A DNA stretch of 33,050 bases, from positions 1 through 33,050 of IMG/VR virus record IMGVR_UViG_3300043420_000949; one strand, written 5' to 3'. The number at the start of each line of letters is the position of its first letter. Within the stretch, counting starts at the first letter, position 1. Source of the DNA: a virus. Shown one piece after another: positions 20,076 through 28,709 of the stretch. The notes beneath the pieces were generated by a model. It saw only the letters and a program-made list of their open reading frames with translations. It made no database searches and was not told the DNA's origin. A program made the position numbers and the translations under genes.

Positions 20076-20897
20076 ATGGCGTCTGGATCAACGACTAATT
20101 ATGATTTGCCATATCCAGTCCCCTCTGACCCAGTAAATTTCACAGAGGACATGGAGGCTCTTGCCGTTGCCATAGAAGCAACTCTTCCAGGATTTGTGGC
20201 CCAGTCGCAATTATCAGATCATTTGTTAGATACCACAAATGTCCACGGAATTTCCAATACCTCTAATTTAGTTTATACAAATGCAACATCATTAATAAAT
20301 GCATCTGGCAACCCTGTAAGTGTTACACAGAATCAGGTTACAAATTTAATATCGGACCTAGCATTAAAAGCCCCCATTTCTTCTCCACAGTTTACTGGAA
20401 TTCCTCAAGCACCAACAGCACTATCTGGAACAAATACTGATCAGATTGCAACAACTCAGTTTGTTCAAACAGCCGTTACTGGAACAGGTCAGGTTCCATC
20501 AGTTTCTGGGCAAGCAGGAAAGTATTTATATACCGATGGAACAAATGCATTCTGGCAAGAATACCAAGATACTCAGTTGCCATCGGTTATTGTTTCTACA
20601 AATACTGTAGAAATACTAGATTCTTTCGACGGTAATGCTTATAGGAGTGCTGAATATTTAATTCAGGCAGATCAAGCAAATACATCAAAAAAGACTTTGT
20701 TAAAAATGTTGATTATACATGACGATTCTCAGGTATATCAAACTACTTATGGAATTATAGAGGTGGGCTCTACAAGAATTCCAATGGAAGTTTTTGCTAC
20801 TATAAACAACTTTGTAGTGGATCTAAAAGTTGAAATACAAGACGCAGATACCGATAATGTTCAACTTGAAATTGTAAGAACATTAGTAACAGTATAA
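20076..20897 (+). CDS. Tail fibre protein sharing tip with 6742 gene
   Basis: A 273-residue protein beginning SGSTTNYDLPYPVPSDPVNFTEDMEALA, a widespread fibre N-terminal module. It continues with SSPQFTGIPQAPTAL...TDQIATTQFVQ (about 105-130, a classic phage fibre repeat), SVSGQAGKYLYTDGTNAFWQ, then a C-terminal tip (YRSAEYLIQADQ ... HDDSQVYQTTYGIIEVG ... EIVRTLVTV) homologous to the tip of the 6742 gene. Two fibres with different shafts share one tip type, evidence for domain exchange. It appears to be read from a leaderless promoter. The next gene (RNR) has its own promoter 12 bases later. Confidence 0.83.
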   Translation: MASGSTTNYDLPYPVPSDPVNFTEDMEALAVAIEATLPGFVAQSQLSDHLLDTTNVHGISNTSNLVYTNATSLINASGNPVSVTQNQVTNLISDLALKAPISSPQFTGIPQAPTALSGTNTDQIATTQFVQTAVTGTGQVPSVSGQAGKYLYTDGTNAFWQEYQDTQLPSVIVSTNTVEILDSFDGNAYRSAEYLIQADQANTSKKTLLKMLIIHDDSQVYQTTYGIIEVGSTRIPMEVFATINNFVVDLKVEIQDADTDNVQLEIVRTLVTV

Positions 20898-20909
20898 AAT
20901 CATCTAGCA

Positions 20910-20938
20910 TTGACCAATGTAAAAAAAATTGGTATACT
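20910..20938 (+). promoter_or_regulatory. Promoter of nrdJ (TTGACC-17-TATACT)
   Basis: TTGACC (20910-20915) and TATACT (20933-20938) are 17 bp apart, with TGG before the -10. It is the only plus-strand promoter here for which I see a good -35 box. This suggests host-polymerase early transcription, like thyX. Confidence 0.65.
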
Positions 20939-20976
20939 GATGACTTATTATTAAAATCAAAAGGGACGGTGTTGTT

Positions 20977-22923
20977 ATGTCATTCATTGACGAAAATGGA
21001 TCAATTTCAGATCCATACAGAAATTTTATTCATGTTTCAAGATACTCAAGATGGCTTGAGGATAAAGGTAGAAGGGAGACATGGGTAGAAACTGTAGATC
21101 GTTATATGGATTTCATGAAGTCACATTTGATTAATAATTTCAATTACCCAGAAAATGATATTAAGTTTGCACAGGTGAGGGATGCAATTCTTAATCATCG
21201 CGTTATGCCATCTATGCGTGCTCTGATGACCGCAGGACCCGCATTGGAAAGGGACCACATCGCAGCCTACAACTGCTCTTTTATCGCGGTAGACAGCCTG
21301 AGAGCCTTCGATGAGGCCATGTATGTGTTAATGAATGGCACAGGTGTTGGATTCAGCGTAGAGCAGAAATATGTTGCACAACTTCCAGTAATTGCTGATG
21401 AATTTTACCCAACTGACACAACGATTGTTGTTGCTGACTCCAAACTTGGCTGGGCAAAAGCATATAAGGAACTAATTGGTCTTTTGGTTACTGGGCAAAT
21501 TCCACAATGGGATATGACTCAGGTTCGTCCAGCAGGAGCCAGACTTAAGACATTTGGTGGTCGTGCATCAGGACCAGAGCCATTAAACGATCTTTTTGTT
21601 TTTACAGTTGAACAATTTAGAAATGCAGCAGGCCGCAGATTAAAGCCAGTAGAAGCACACGATCTTATGTGTAAGATTGGCGAGGTAGTTGTTGTTGGTG
21701 GTGTTCGTCGTTCTGCTCTCATCTCACTATCTAATCTTGATGACTTTGAAATGGCTAAGGCTAAGTCTGGTCAATGGTGGGAACAAGAGCCACAAAGAGC
21801 ATTGGCAAATAACTCTGCAGTTTACAACATGAAACCAAATACTGCTCAGTTCTTGCGTGAATGGCGCAATCTCTATGAATCAAAGTCTGGCGAGCGTGGT
21901 ATCTATAATATGGATTCTGTTCGCAAGCATATTGATAAATTTGATCGTCGTGATTCAAGCAAGGTTATGGGAACAAATCCATGTGGAGAAATTCTTCTTC
22001 GTCCCAATCAATTCTGTAATCTTACTGAGGTTGTTATTGACGAGGCAGACACAAAGGAAACTCTTGCAGAAAAGATTCGCATTGCATCTATTCTTGGAAC
22101 ATGGCAATCAACATTAAGCAATTTCAAGTATATTCGTAAGTCATGGAAAGATAATACAGAAGAAGAAAGACTTCTTGGCGTATCGCTTACTGGTATTTTT
22201 GGCAATAAATTGACGGGTAAGATTCATAAGGATCTTGCTCCAATGCTAAACGAACTAAGAGATCACGCTGTATCAGTTAATAAGGAAGAAGCAGATGTAT
22301 TAGGAATTGAGCATTCTGCTGCTGTTACCACGGTAAAACCTTCAGGAACTGTTTCTCAATTGACGGGTGTTTCATCTGGCATCCACCCCTGGTATTCTGA
22401 ATATTACATCCGTTCCGTTCGCGCTGACAACAAAGATCCTTTGACACAATTCCTTAAGGATTTTGGTGTTCCAAATGAACCAGACGTTATGAAGCCAGAG
22501 GCAACTACTGTTTTCTATTTCCCCATCAAGGCTCCTAAGGGCGCGGTAGTCACAAAGGATCTAACTGCTATTGAACACCTTGAGGTCTGGAAGGTATACC
22601 GTGAAAATTGGACAGAGCATAATCCATCAGTAACAGTAAACATTCATGAAGATGAATGGTTAGATGTTGGTGCATGGGTATATAACAACTTTGATTCAAT
22701 TGGTGGAGTTTCATTCCTTCCCGCCTCAGAGCATTCATATAAGCAGGCTCCATATCAGGAAATAGGCAAGGAAGAATACGAGCAAATGGTGGCAAAGATG
22801 CCATCCCGTATTCCATGGGAATCGTTGCCACTCTATGAACTAGAAGACACCACTACTGGCTCACAGGATCTCGCTTGTGTCGCTGGAGCATGTGAAGTAG
22901 TAGATCTTGTTCAAACTGCATAG
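20977..22923 (+). CDS. nrdJ: Class II (B12-dependent) ribonucleotide reductase
   Basis: Reduces ribonucleotides to deoxyribonucleotides using adenosylcobalamin. The 648-residue protein matches the monomeric class II type (Lactobacillus RTPR-like): active-site C100 in YNCSFIAVD, NPCGE (334-338) with radical C336 and E338, C347 in the second active-site position, and a C-terminal redox pair C634/C639 (CVAGACE). Other blocks: GTGVGFSVEQ, VGGVRRSALISLS, VKPSGTVSQLTGVSSGIHPWYSEYYIRSVR. It is somewhat shorter than RTPR (about 740) and no intein is visible. AAGGGACGG precedes the ATG. The gene sits between tail genes with its own promoter and hairpin, like a self-contained cassette. It complements ThyX in dNTP supply and implies B12 availability in the host. 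Confidence 0.93.
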   Translation: MSFIDENGSISDPYRNFIHVSRYSRWLEDKGRRETWVETVDRYMDFMKSHLINNFNYPENDIKFAQVRDAILNHRVMPSMRALMTAGPALERDHIAAYNCSFIAVDSLRAFDEAMYVLMNGTGVGFSVEQKYVAQLPVIADEFYPTDTTIVVADSKLGWAKAYKELIGLLVTGQIPQWDMTQVRPAGARLKTFGGRASGPEPLNDLFVFTVEQFRNAAGRRLKPVEAHDLMCKIGEVVVVGGVRRSALISLSNLDDFEMAKAKSGQWWEQEPQRALANNSAVYNMKPNTAQFLREWRNLYESKSGERGIYNMDSVRKHIDKFDRRDSSKVMGTNPCGEILLRPNQFCNLTEVVIDEADTKETLAEKIRIASILGTWQSTLSNFKYIRKSWKDNTEEERLLGVSLTGIFGNKLTGKIHKDLAPMLNELRDHAVSVNKEEADVLGIEHSAAVTTVKPSGTVSQLTGVSSGIHPWYSEYYIRSVRADNKDPLTQFLKDFGVPNEPDVMKPEATTVFYFPIKAPKGAVVTKDLTAIEHLEVWKVYRENWTEHNPSVTVNIHEDEWLDVGAWVYNNFDSIGGVSFLPASEHSYKQAPYQEIGKEEYEQMVAKMPSRIPWESLPLYELEDTTTGSQDLACVAGACEVVDLVQTA

Positions 22924-22937
22924 GTCGGAGGGCTTGG

Positions 22938-22964
22938 CGGGGGTAGTGTATGAGGCTACCCCCG
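22938..22964 (+). terminator. Hairpin after nrdJ
   Basis: CGGGGGTAG (22938-22946) pairs with CTACCCCCG (22956-22964), a 9-bp stem with a 9-nt loop, 15 bases after the stop. It shares its stem core with the hairpin at 5762-5789. The tail TCTTGCT is only moderately T-rich. Confidence 0.68.
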
Positions 22965-22967
22965 TCT

Positions 22968-22976
22968 TGCTATAAT
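22968..22976 (+). promoter_or_regulatory. Extended -10 (TGCTATAAT), leaderless
   Basis: TGCTATAAT ends six bases before the ATG at 22983, directly downstream of the nrdJ hairpin, without an SD. Confidence 0.6.
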
Positions 22977-22982
22977 TAACAT

Positions 22983-25900
22983 ATGTCTGTTTCTTCTAAC
23001 CAATACGCTACAAAAATATTTTCTGAGCACCCAATAGCATGTTGGCCCCTAGACGATGATGTTTCTTTTCTATCTATAATTTCAGAAGAAGAAAGAGATA
23101 TATCAAATCAAACTTATTGGACTAGGCAAGATTGTTCTGTATCCACAACAACGAGTCCACCAAAATTATCTCCATTTGCATCACCTGATTATTATGTAAT
23201 AACTGGTGATATATTACAAATAACTCAAAACAACAGCATGTTTTCTGTTGAACTAGATGATGGCATATCTTCTTCTGCTTTTTCAGACAGACTTTCTAAT
23301 TTTTCCATTAATCTTTTCTCATACATACAATCTCCATATATTACTTATGCACAGGTGGGCTTTAAATATTGGGATGACTTATCAAGCCAATTCATAGAAA
23401 GTTATCAAAATTTTTCATTAGTTGAAAACGCCTGGAATAGAATAGACGCATCACTTAATTATCCAGAAACAACTAATCCAATTGATATATTCATCAGATT
23501 CTTTGCAGATCCAGGCGGGGTAGCGGGAGATTATGATGTAATTGTCAATGGTCTATCTGTTGGTCAATCATCAAGAAAAACTTCTTCAATAAGTTTAGGT
23601 TCCTTTTCTCAACAACTTCCACCATCAACAGAACTGCAAGGTGTTGAGGGAATACCAGCAAGTCAGTATGGGGTCCTTGAAGAATATGCATATTATATCG
23701 TTGAGGACAACTTTCTTTTGGCAAAAAATATTGGAGTTCCAATGGTTTTTGGATCGGACAATTCTACGAAAATATTAAACTCTGAAAATGGAAAGCCATC
23801 CATAGTCATACCTGGCAAAAAAAGTTTTACTGACTACAATACAAAATCATCAAAAACTATAGAATTTTGGATGAGAATAAAGCCCAACAACAAAACTCCT
23901 CTAAGGATATTTGGACCGCTTGGCTCAGATTATGGCCTATATGTTTCTGAGGGTTTTATAACAATGAGGATGGGAAGCAAGGTGTCTGGATATAGTGTTG
24001 GTTCATGGTATAGACCAATGCTTATGCATTTCGTCATTGCACAAGAATCAAGTTACTTGCTGGTAAATGGTGAAAAGGTAATAGAAATAGAAACACAGGG
24101 CGAAGAATTAGAAAAAATAGAAAATGATTGGATGGGATTTTTTAGTGCCCCATCAGTAGATTTATTTGAAGTAGACTGTGTTTCCATTTTCCCCTATGAG
24201 GTTCCAATTAATGTTGCCAAAAGAAGATTTGTGTGGGGGCAGGCAACATCTCCTCAGAATATTATTGATGGTGCTACAGATGAGTCTCCAGTCGCAATAG
24301 ATGTTTCTTCATCAATTCCTTCCGCAAATATTATCTATCCAGATAAAGAAAGATGGAATGCTGCATATTATGACAATTTGATTTGTAGCGACAGATCCTT
24401 GTCTGTTCCAGAATATTCTTTGCCAAATATATTTTTAAGTTCTAGAAATGAAAATCTTTGGCTCAATGCAAATAAAAAAGTAAATGAAATAGAAAGTCTA
24501 GAGCAAAAAACATTCTTTACATTTAGGCCAGGTGTTAGTGAAGATGGCCTTGAGTGGGAATTTGATAATCAAGAGTGGAATGAAAAGTCTTATCTAGAAT
24601 TTGACTCTTTAAACTTTATAACCAACAAGGTTTCTTGTATTTATGGAGTTTTTAAGACCGCTGCAGATATTCCCGAATCAAGACCGCTAATACATATCTA
24701 CAATAATTTATTAAGAAAAAGATTTGAAATAAATATAGAAGGCAGCGAACTCAAATATATTTATGATGGTAACGAATTATTTTCTGAAACCATTAATCAG
24801 AGCAACTACATAATTGCTGGAATAAATATTGAGAAAGTCATACAATCCTTTGGATTAACAATGGCATCGTTTTTCAATTCTTTTGACAATATCTCTCTTT
24901 ATGTCGGCGGGGCACCAGATCTAGATGACCAAACATACGGAACCTTTGAGGGCAAAATATTTAGGCTGTCTATATCAAATTCTTTCAATTCAAATGATAT
25001 TTTGCAATATTTTAATGTACAAGGATTCTCTTTACAAACAGCAAATGATCTTTTGGACTACTATGCTACATATTCATTATTGCCATATGAGGAATATGGG
25101 ACATTCTTCTTAGACGTATCCGTGTCTGCTTATTGGGAAGAATACTATCCACTACAATTCTTCTCTAAGTATGTGACCAATAGGGATGAAACCCTGTCAT
25201 ATGGCTTTGACTTTTTACAATTCAATATAGATTATCCATCAGTCACAGATAAGTATATTTCTAACCAGGACCTTGGAGAATGGGAAAACTACCTAGACTT
25301 TGATATTGAATATAGTTATCCAACATCATTCTCATACGATCTGCTGGACGACATTTATGACAACTATCAAGACATTGAAGATAGAAAATCAGACACCCTA
25401 GTTATAGATCCAGCAAACTCTTCAATAAATATGTTTGCAACATTTCAGTTATTGGCAGAGGGGTGTAATGAGCCACTAAAAAACTTTCCCAATACCAAAA
25501 AGATATATGGTCAATATATTGTAGATGCAACTAAAGAAGAAAGTTCTGCAGATCCATATAAAGCATATAAAACAAAGTTTGAGATAACAGACAATGTAAT
25601 AATATATCCTCCAAACAGAATATCTTTTGAGAATGTTGCAATTGTTTTGCATTTTATCGTAAAGCATGATAAGGCTATAACCAATAAACTTAGTATTACG
25701 AAAATGTCTCTATTTTCTCGCAGCCTTGATTTTGTTGAACCAAATAAAGTTCCAACAGTTTTTGACAAAAACATTTATCCAGCAACTAAAAGCGGTATAT
25801 ATTTGAGATATAAAGAGAAAAATCCATATTCTTTGTCAAAAGAATACTATAAATATTTATACTTAACAGAAAATGGCGGAATAGAGGTCTTAAATAAAAG

Positions 25901-26618
25901 TTCAGAAATTAAGGAATATATTACTATAGTTCCAATTAATGAAAATAAAAAGAGCGACTTTTCTGTCTCTGCAATACAATTTTTTGTGAAAAAGTCTAGC
26001 GTGCCAGACTCCCTTTCTGAAATATTTTTAGAAATAGATTCAAATAATAAAAAATTAAAGTTTATTGTAAGCACGAACAATGATGGAGAATCTATAATTT
26101 CCTGTGTTGACAAATTAAATAATTTGCCGTATAGAGATGTTTCATATTACCAGAATGCCATACAGGTTTCAAATATAGTTTTAGATAACCAAGAATGGAA
26201 TCTAGTGTCTATATTTTTTGACACAACATTAGATTTCTCTGGATATACGGGATCATTAAGTCTGTTTTCTGGTGCTAGATTTGACAATATATCTTTTTAT
26301 TCTCCAAGACAACTTGCCTCATTTTTCCAAAATGTTGTGCGCCCCTGGTCAAAGGTATATGAGGATGATGAGGAAAACATCCTTGATTGGCAATATTGGT
26401 ATAACGATGGAACAAATGAAAGAATTTGGCAACAGGTATATGTTTATAATGAAAGAAAGCAATACTTTCTTAGTCCAAAGGAAATTGCTCAAAAATACTT
26501 TGGTACAAATAAAAGTATCGTAGACGATAATTCTGGTATCAGAATCAATAACTCATCTGAAGCATTCGGCGTTTATATTGACAGATCATGGTCATCCTTT
26601 TCCATAAAACCAGTATAA
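22983..26618 (+). CDS. Giant tail protein with LamG-like domain
   Basis: The largest gene, 1,211 residues. The N-terminus (YATKIFSEHPIACWPLDDDVSF) is a signature start of phage minor tail proteins with concanavalin/LamG folds. Around 295-385, FTDYNTKSSKTIEFWMRIKPNN ... GLYVSEGFITMRMG ... WYRPMLMHFVIAQESSYLLVNGEKV fits a LamG jelly roll. Similar jelly-roll-like stretches recur near 560-670 (CIYGVFKTAADI...) and 985-1090 (SAIQFFVKKSSVPDSLSEIFLEIDSNN). The rest is rich in Tyr, Ser and Asp. Probable baseplate or tail-tip glycan-binding protein. It appears leaderless and is strongly A+T-rich. Function is inferred from fold motifs only. Confidence 0.78.
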   Translation: MSVSSNQYATKIFSEHPIACWPLDDDVSFLSIISEEERDISNQTYWTRQDCSVSTTTSPPKLSPFASPDYYVITGDILQITQNNSMFSVELDDGISSSAFSDRLSNFSINLFSYIQSPYITYAQVGFKYWDDLSSQFIESYQNFSLVENAWNRIDASLNYPETTNPIDIFIRFFADPGGVAGDYDVIVNGLSVGQSSRKTSSISLGSFSQQLPPSTELQGVEGIPASQYGVLEEYAYYIVEDNFLLAKNIGVPMVFGSDNSTKILNSENGKPSIVIPGKKSFTDYNTKSSKTIEFWMRIKPNNKTPLRIFGPLGSDYGLYVSEGFITMRMGSKVSGYSVGSWYRPMLMHFVIAQESSYLLVNGEKVIEIETQGEELEKIENDWMGFFSAPSVDLFEVDCVSIFPYEVPINVAKRRFVWGQATSPQNIIDGATDESPVAIDVSSSIPSANIIYPDKERWNAAYYDNLICSDRSLSVPEYSLPNIFLSSRNENLWLNANKKVNEIESLEQKTFFTFRPGVSEDGLEWEFDNQEWNEKSYLEFDSLNFITNKVSCIYGVFKTAADIPESRPLIHIYNNLLRKRFEINIEGSELKYIYDGNELFSETINQSNYIIAGINIEKVIQSFGLTMASFFNSFDNISLYVGGAPDLDDQTYGTFEGKIFRLSISNSFNSNDILQYFNVQGFSLQTANDLLDYYATYSLLPYEEYGTFFLDVSVSAYWEEYYPLQFFSKYVTNRDETLSYGFDFLQFNIDYPSVTDKYISNQDLGEWENYLDFDIEYSYPTSFSYDLLDDIYDNYQDIEDRKSDTLVIDPANSSINMFATFQLLAEGCNEPLKNFPNTKKIYGQYIVDATKEESSADPYKAYKTKFEITDNVIIYPPNRISFENVAIVLHFIVKHDKAITNKLSITKMSLFSRSLDFVEPNKVPTVFDKNIYPATKSGIYLRYKEKNPYSLSKEYYKYLYLTENGGIEVLNKSSEIKEYITIVPINENKKSDFSVSAIQFFVKKSSVPDSLSEIFLEIDSNNKKLKFIVSTNNDGESIISCVDKLNNLPYRDVSYYQNAIQVSNIVLDNQEWNLVSIFFDTTLDFSGYTGSLSLFSGARFDNISFYSPRQLASFFQNVVRPWSKVYEDDEENILDWQYWYNDGTNERIWQQVYVYNERKQYFLSPKEIAQKYFGTNKSIVDDNSGIRINNSSEAFGVYIDRSWSSFSIKPV

Positions 26619-26620
26619 TC

Positions 26621-26629
26621 TGGTACAAT
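26621..26629 (+). promoter_or_regulatory. Extended -10 (TGGTACAAT), leaderless
   Basis: TGGTACAAT ends seven bases before ATG 26637. A second TATAAT, overlapping the stop of the giant tail gene, lies 10 bp upstream (26614-26619). Confidence 0.55.
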
Positions 26630-26636
26630 TGTGGTT

Positions 26637-27029
26637 ATGAGTAACACTAGAAAAGCAAAAATTGGCACAACAAAGATCACGCAAATTGATAAGGGTACGG
26701 GCCAGCGAGCCATGTTTGGCTATGAGTGGGGACTATATTTTTGGAGATTGCCCGATGGACACCTTTTTAAAGATGATGAGGGTAGGATGCTTAACATCCC
26801 ATCAGTAAAAGGAGACCTTGGTCAAATGGCAAAATTGCGTCAAGCAGCAGCGCATTATGGTCAGCCAGACGGCGAGCCATGGTTCTATGCTGGTGTAAAT
26901 CGTGCAACAGATGAAGAGTATGCAGAACAACTTGATAGACTTAATGAAGGGCTGCTTCCAACAATGAACGATCTAGGTGCTGTACAGGCTGCCAAGAAGA
27001 CCGCTGAACTCTATGGAGATGCTGAGTAA
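26637..27029 (+). CDS. Conserved hypothetical protein before portal
   Basis: A 130-residue soluble protein (QIDKGTGQRAMFGYEWGLYFWRLPDGHLFKDDEG, then AKLRQAAAHYGQPDGEPWFYAG and a helical acidic end). I do not recognise an enzyme. Similar small proteins precede portal genes in aquatic phages as far as I recall. The start is taken as ATG 26637, seven bases after a TACAAT box, rather than GTG 26631. Its stop overlaps the portal start (TAATG), so it is coupled to portal synthesis. It might be a packaging or portal accessory factor. The terminase genes, usually next to the portal, are not visible in this window. Confidence 0.65.
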   Translation: MSNTRKAKIGTTKITQIDKGTGQRAMFGYEWGLYFWRLPDGHLFKDDEGRMLNIPSVKGDLGQMAKLRQAAAHYGQPDGEPWFYAGVNRATDEEYAEQLDRLNEGLLPTMNDLGAVQAAKKTAELYGDAE

Positions 27030-28660
27030 TGAGTGAACTTTTTATTGATGCAAAAATGGCAGAACAAATAATTCAGAATGAATTTGCTAGTTCTGATCCA
27101 TTTTCAAAATCATGGTCAGAACTTTCCTCTTTAAATGGATTGAATAAAAACTTTAAGAGAAGAGTTTCAAGAACTGAAAAAGCAAATTCAACAATTACCA
27201 ATATCCCAAGATCTTCAAGTGGTGCAATTGATCCAAGATATCTAAGTGAATCAAAGGCCGTCAATCAGGGACAATCTAAAGAGGCTTCATCAAAACAGAT
27301 CAATCCTGGTCAGGTATATAGAAATGGATATGGAATATTTGACCTGATTACGCCTCCATATAATCTTTATGAACTTTCTGCATATTACGATACATCATTT
27401 GCAAATCATGCAGCAGTAGACACAAAAGTTGCCAATAGCGTTGGTCTAGGATATGAACTTCAAATGACTCCAGCAACAATGATGAAACTAGAAGCAATGG
27501 AAAACGAGTCTGCAAAGAATAAGGCCAGAAGGCGCATTGAGCAAATGAAAATGCAAATGGCGGATTGGCTAGAAAGTTTAAACGATGACGATAGCCTAAC
27601 AAAAACCTTAGAAAAGGTTGTTACAGATATGCAGGCAACAGGAAATGGATACATTGAAGTTGGAAGAACTGTAACTGGTGAAATTGGTTATGTGGGTCAT
27701 ATTCCAGCAACAACCATGAGAGTAAGAAGAATCCGCGATGGATATATTCAGATCATTGCTGGAACAATTGTTTATTTTAGAAACTTTGGTGCGACAAATT
27801 CAAATCCTGTAACAGACGATCCAAGACCAAATGAGATTATCCACCTAAAGGAATATTCACCCCTCAACACATTCTATGGAATCCCAGACATTATTTCTGC
27901 CATGACTTCTTTGCAGGGCGATCAAATGGCAGCCAGATATAACCTTGATTATTTTGAAAATAAGGCTGTTCCAAGATACGTTATTACTGTTAAAGGTGCG
28001 AAACTTTCTCCAGAAGCAGAAGACAAACTTTTTAGATTTTTCCAGACAAGCCTAAAGGGGCAAAGTCACAGAACTCTATACATACCCCTTCCTGGAGATA
28101 GCGAAGGAAATAAAATTGAGTTTGAAATGCACCCAGTAGAGAATAGTGTTCAGGAGGCTTCATTCGATAAGTATCGTCAGCGTAATAGAGATGATATTCT
28201 TATGGCACATCAGGTTCCTTTGTCTAAACTCGGTGGAGTGGATGGATCTTCTATGTCTGCAGCCATGAGTCAGGATAGAACATTTAGAGATCAGGTAGCA
28301 AAGCCATTGCAGGAATATGTAGAAAAGGCAATTAATAAAATAGTTAAAGAAAAGACTGACGTTCTTGTTCTTAAATTCAATCAGGCTAGCCTAACTGACG
28401 AAGTTGCCCAATCTCAGATTTACGAACGATATGCAAAGATTAAGGCCATGATGCCAAATGAAATTCGTGAGCAAATTGGTTTGCCACAAATGGATGGCGG
28501 AGACACCCCACTTGAACTTACTGCTAGACAGGCAACAGATGCGAGAGCAAATGTTCGCGGAACAAGAGCAAGGGATACTGAAAGATCCAATAATCAATCA
28601 GATGGCCCAGGAGCAATAACGGGAAGAAATCCCAAGGGCGAAGGTCCAAAAACTTCATAA
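27029..28660 (+). CDS. Phage portal protein (PBSX/HK97-like family)
   Basis: The portal is a dodecameric ring at one capsid vertex through which DNA is packaged and ejected. The 543-residue product has the familiar series: YNLYELSAYYDTSFANHAAVDTKV (about 110-133), KTLEKVVTDMQATGNGYIEVGR (about 191-212), EIIHLKEYSPLNTFYGIPDIISAM (about 270-293), NLDYFENKAVPRYVITVKG, and LSKLGGVDGSSMSAAMSQDRTFRDQVAKPLQEYVE. The C-terminus (NVRGTRARDTERSNNQS...) is polar and disordered. Length fits the family. It is followed after about 50 bp by the protease gene, standard head-module order. Confidence 0.9.
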   Translation: MSELFIDAKMAEQIIQNEFASSDPFSKSWSELSSLNGLNKNFKRRVSRTEKANSTITNIPRSSSGAIDPRYLSESKAVNQGQSKEASSKQINPGQVYRNGYGIFDLITPPYNLYELSAYYDTSFANHAAVDTKVANSVGLGYELQMTPATMMKLEAMENESAKNKARRRIEQMKMQMADWLESLNDDDSLTKTLEKVVTDMQATGNGYIEVGRTVTGEIGYVGHIPATTMRVRRIRDGYIQIIAGTIVYFRNFGATNSNPVTDDPRPNEIIHLKEYSPLNTFYGIPDIISAMTSLQGDQMAARYNLDYFENKAVPRYVITVKGAKLSPEAEDKLFRFFQTSLKGQSHRTLYIPLPGDSEGNKIEFEMHPVENSVQEASFDKYRQRNRDDILMAHQVPLSKLGGVDGSSMSAAMSQDRTFRDQVAKPLQEYVEKAINKIVKEKTDVLVLKFNQASLTDEVAQSQIYERYAKIKAMMPNEIREQIGLPQMDGGDTPLELTARQATDARANVRGTRARDTERSNNQSDGPGAITGRNPKGEGPKTS

Positions 28661-28693
28661 TATCACAATATAAAAAATATATAACAAATGGTG

Positions 28694-28699
28694 TATAAT
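28694..28699 (+). promoter_or_regulatory. -10 element TATAAT for protease gene
   Basis: TATAAT ends 10 bases before the ATG at 28710, preceded by GTG and with no SD. Near-leaderless. Confidence 0.5.
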
Positions 28700-28709
28700 T
28701 GTAAGTGAT

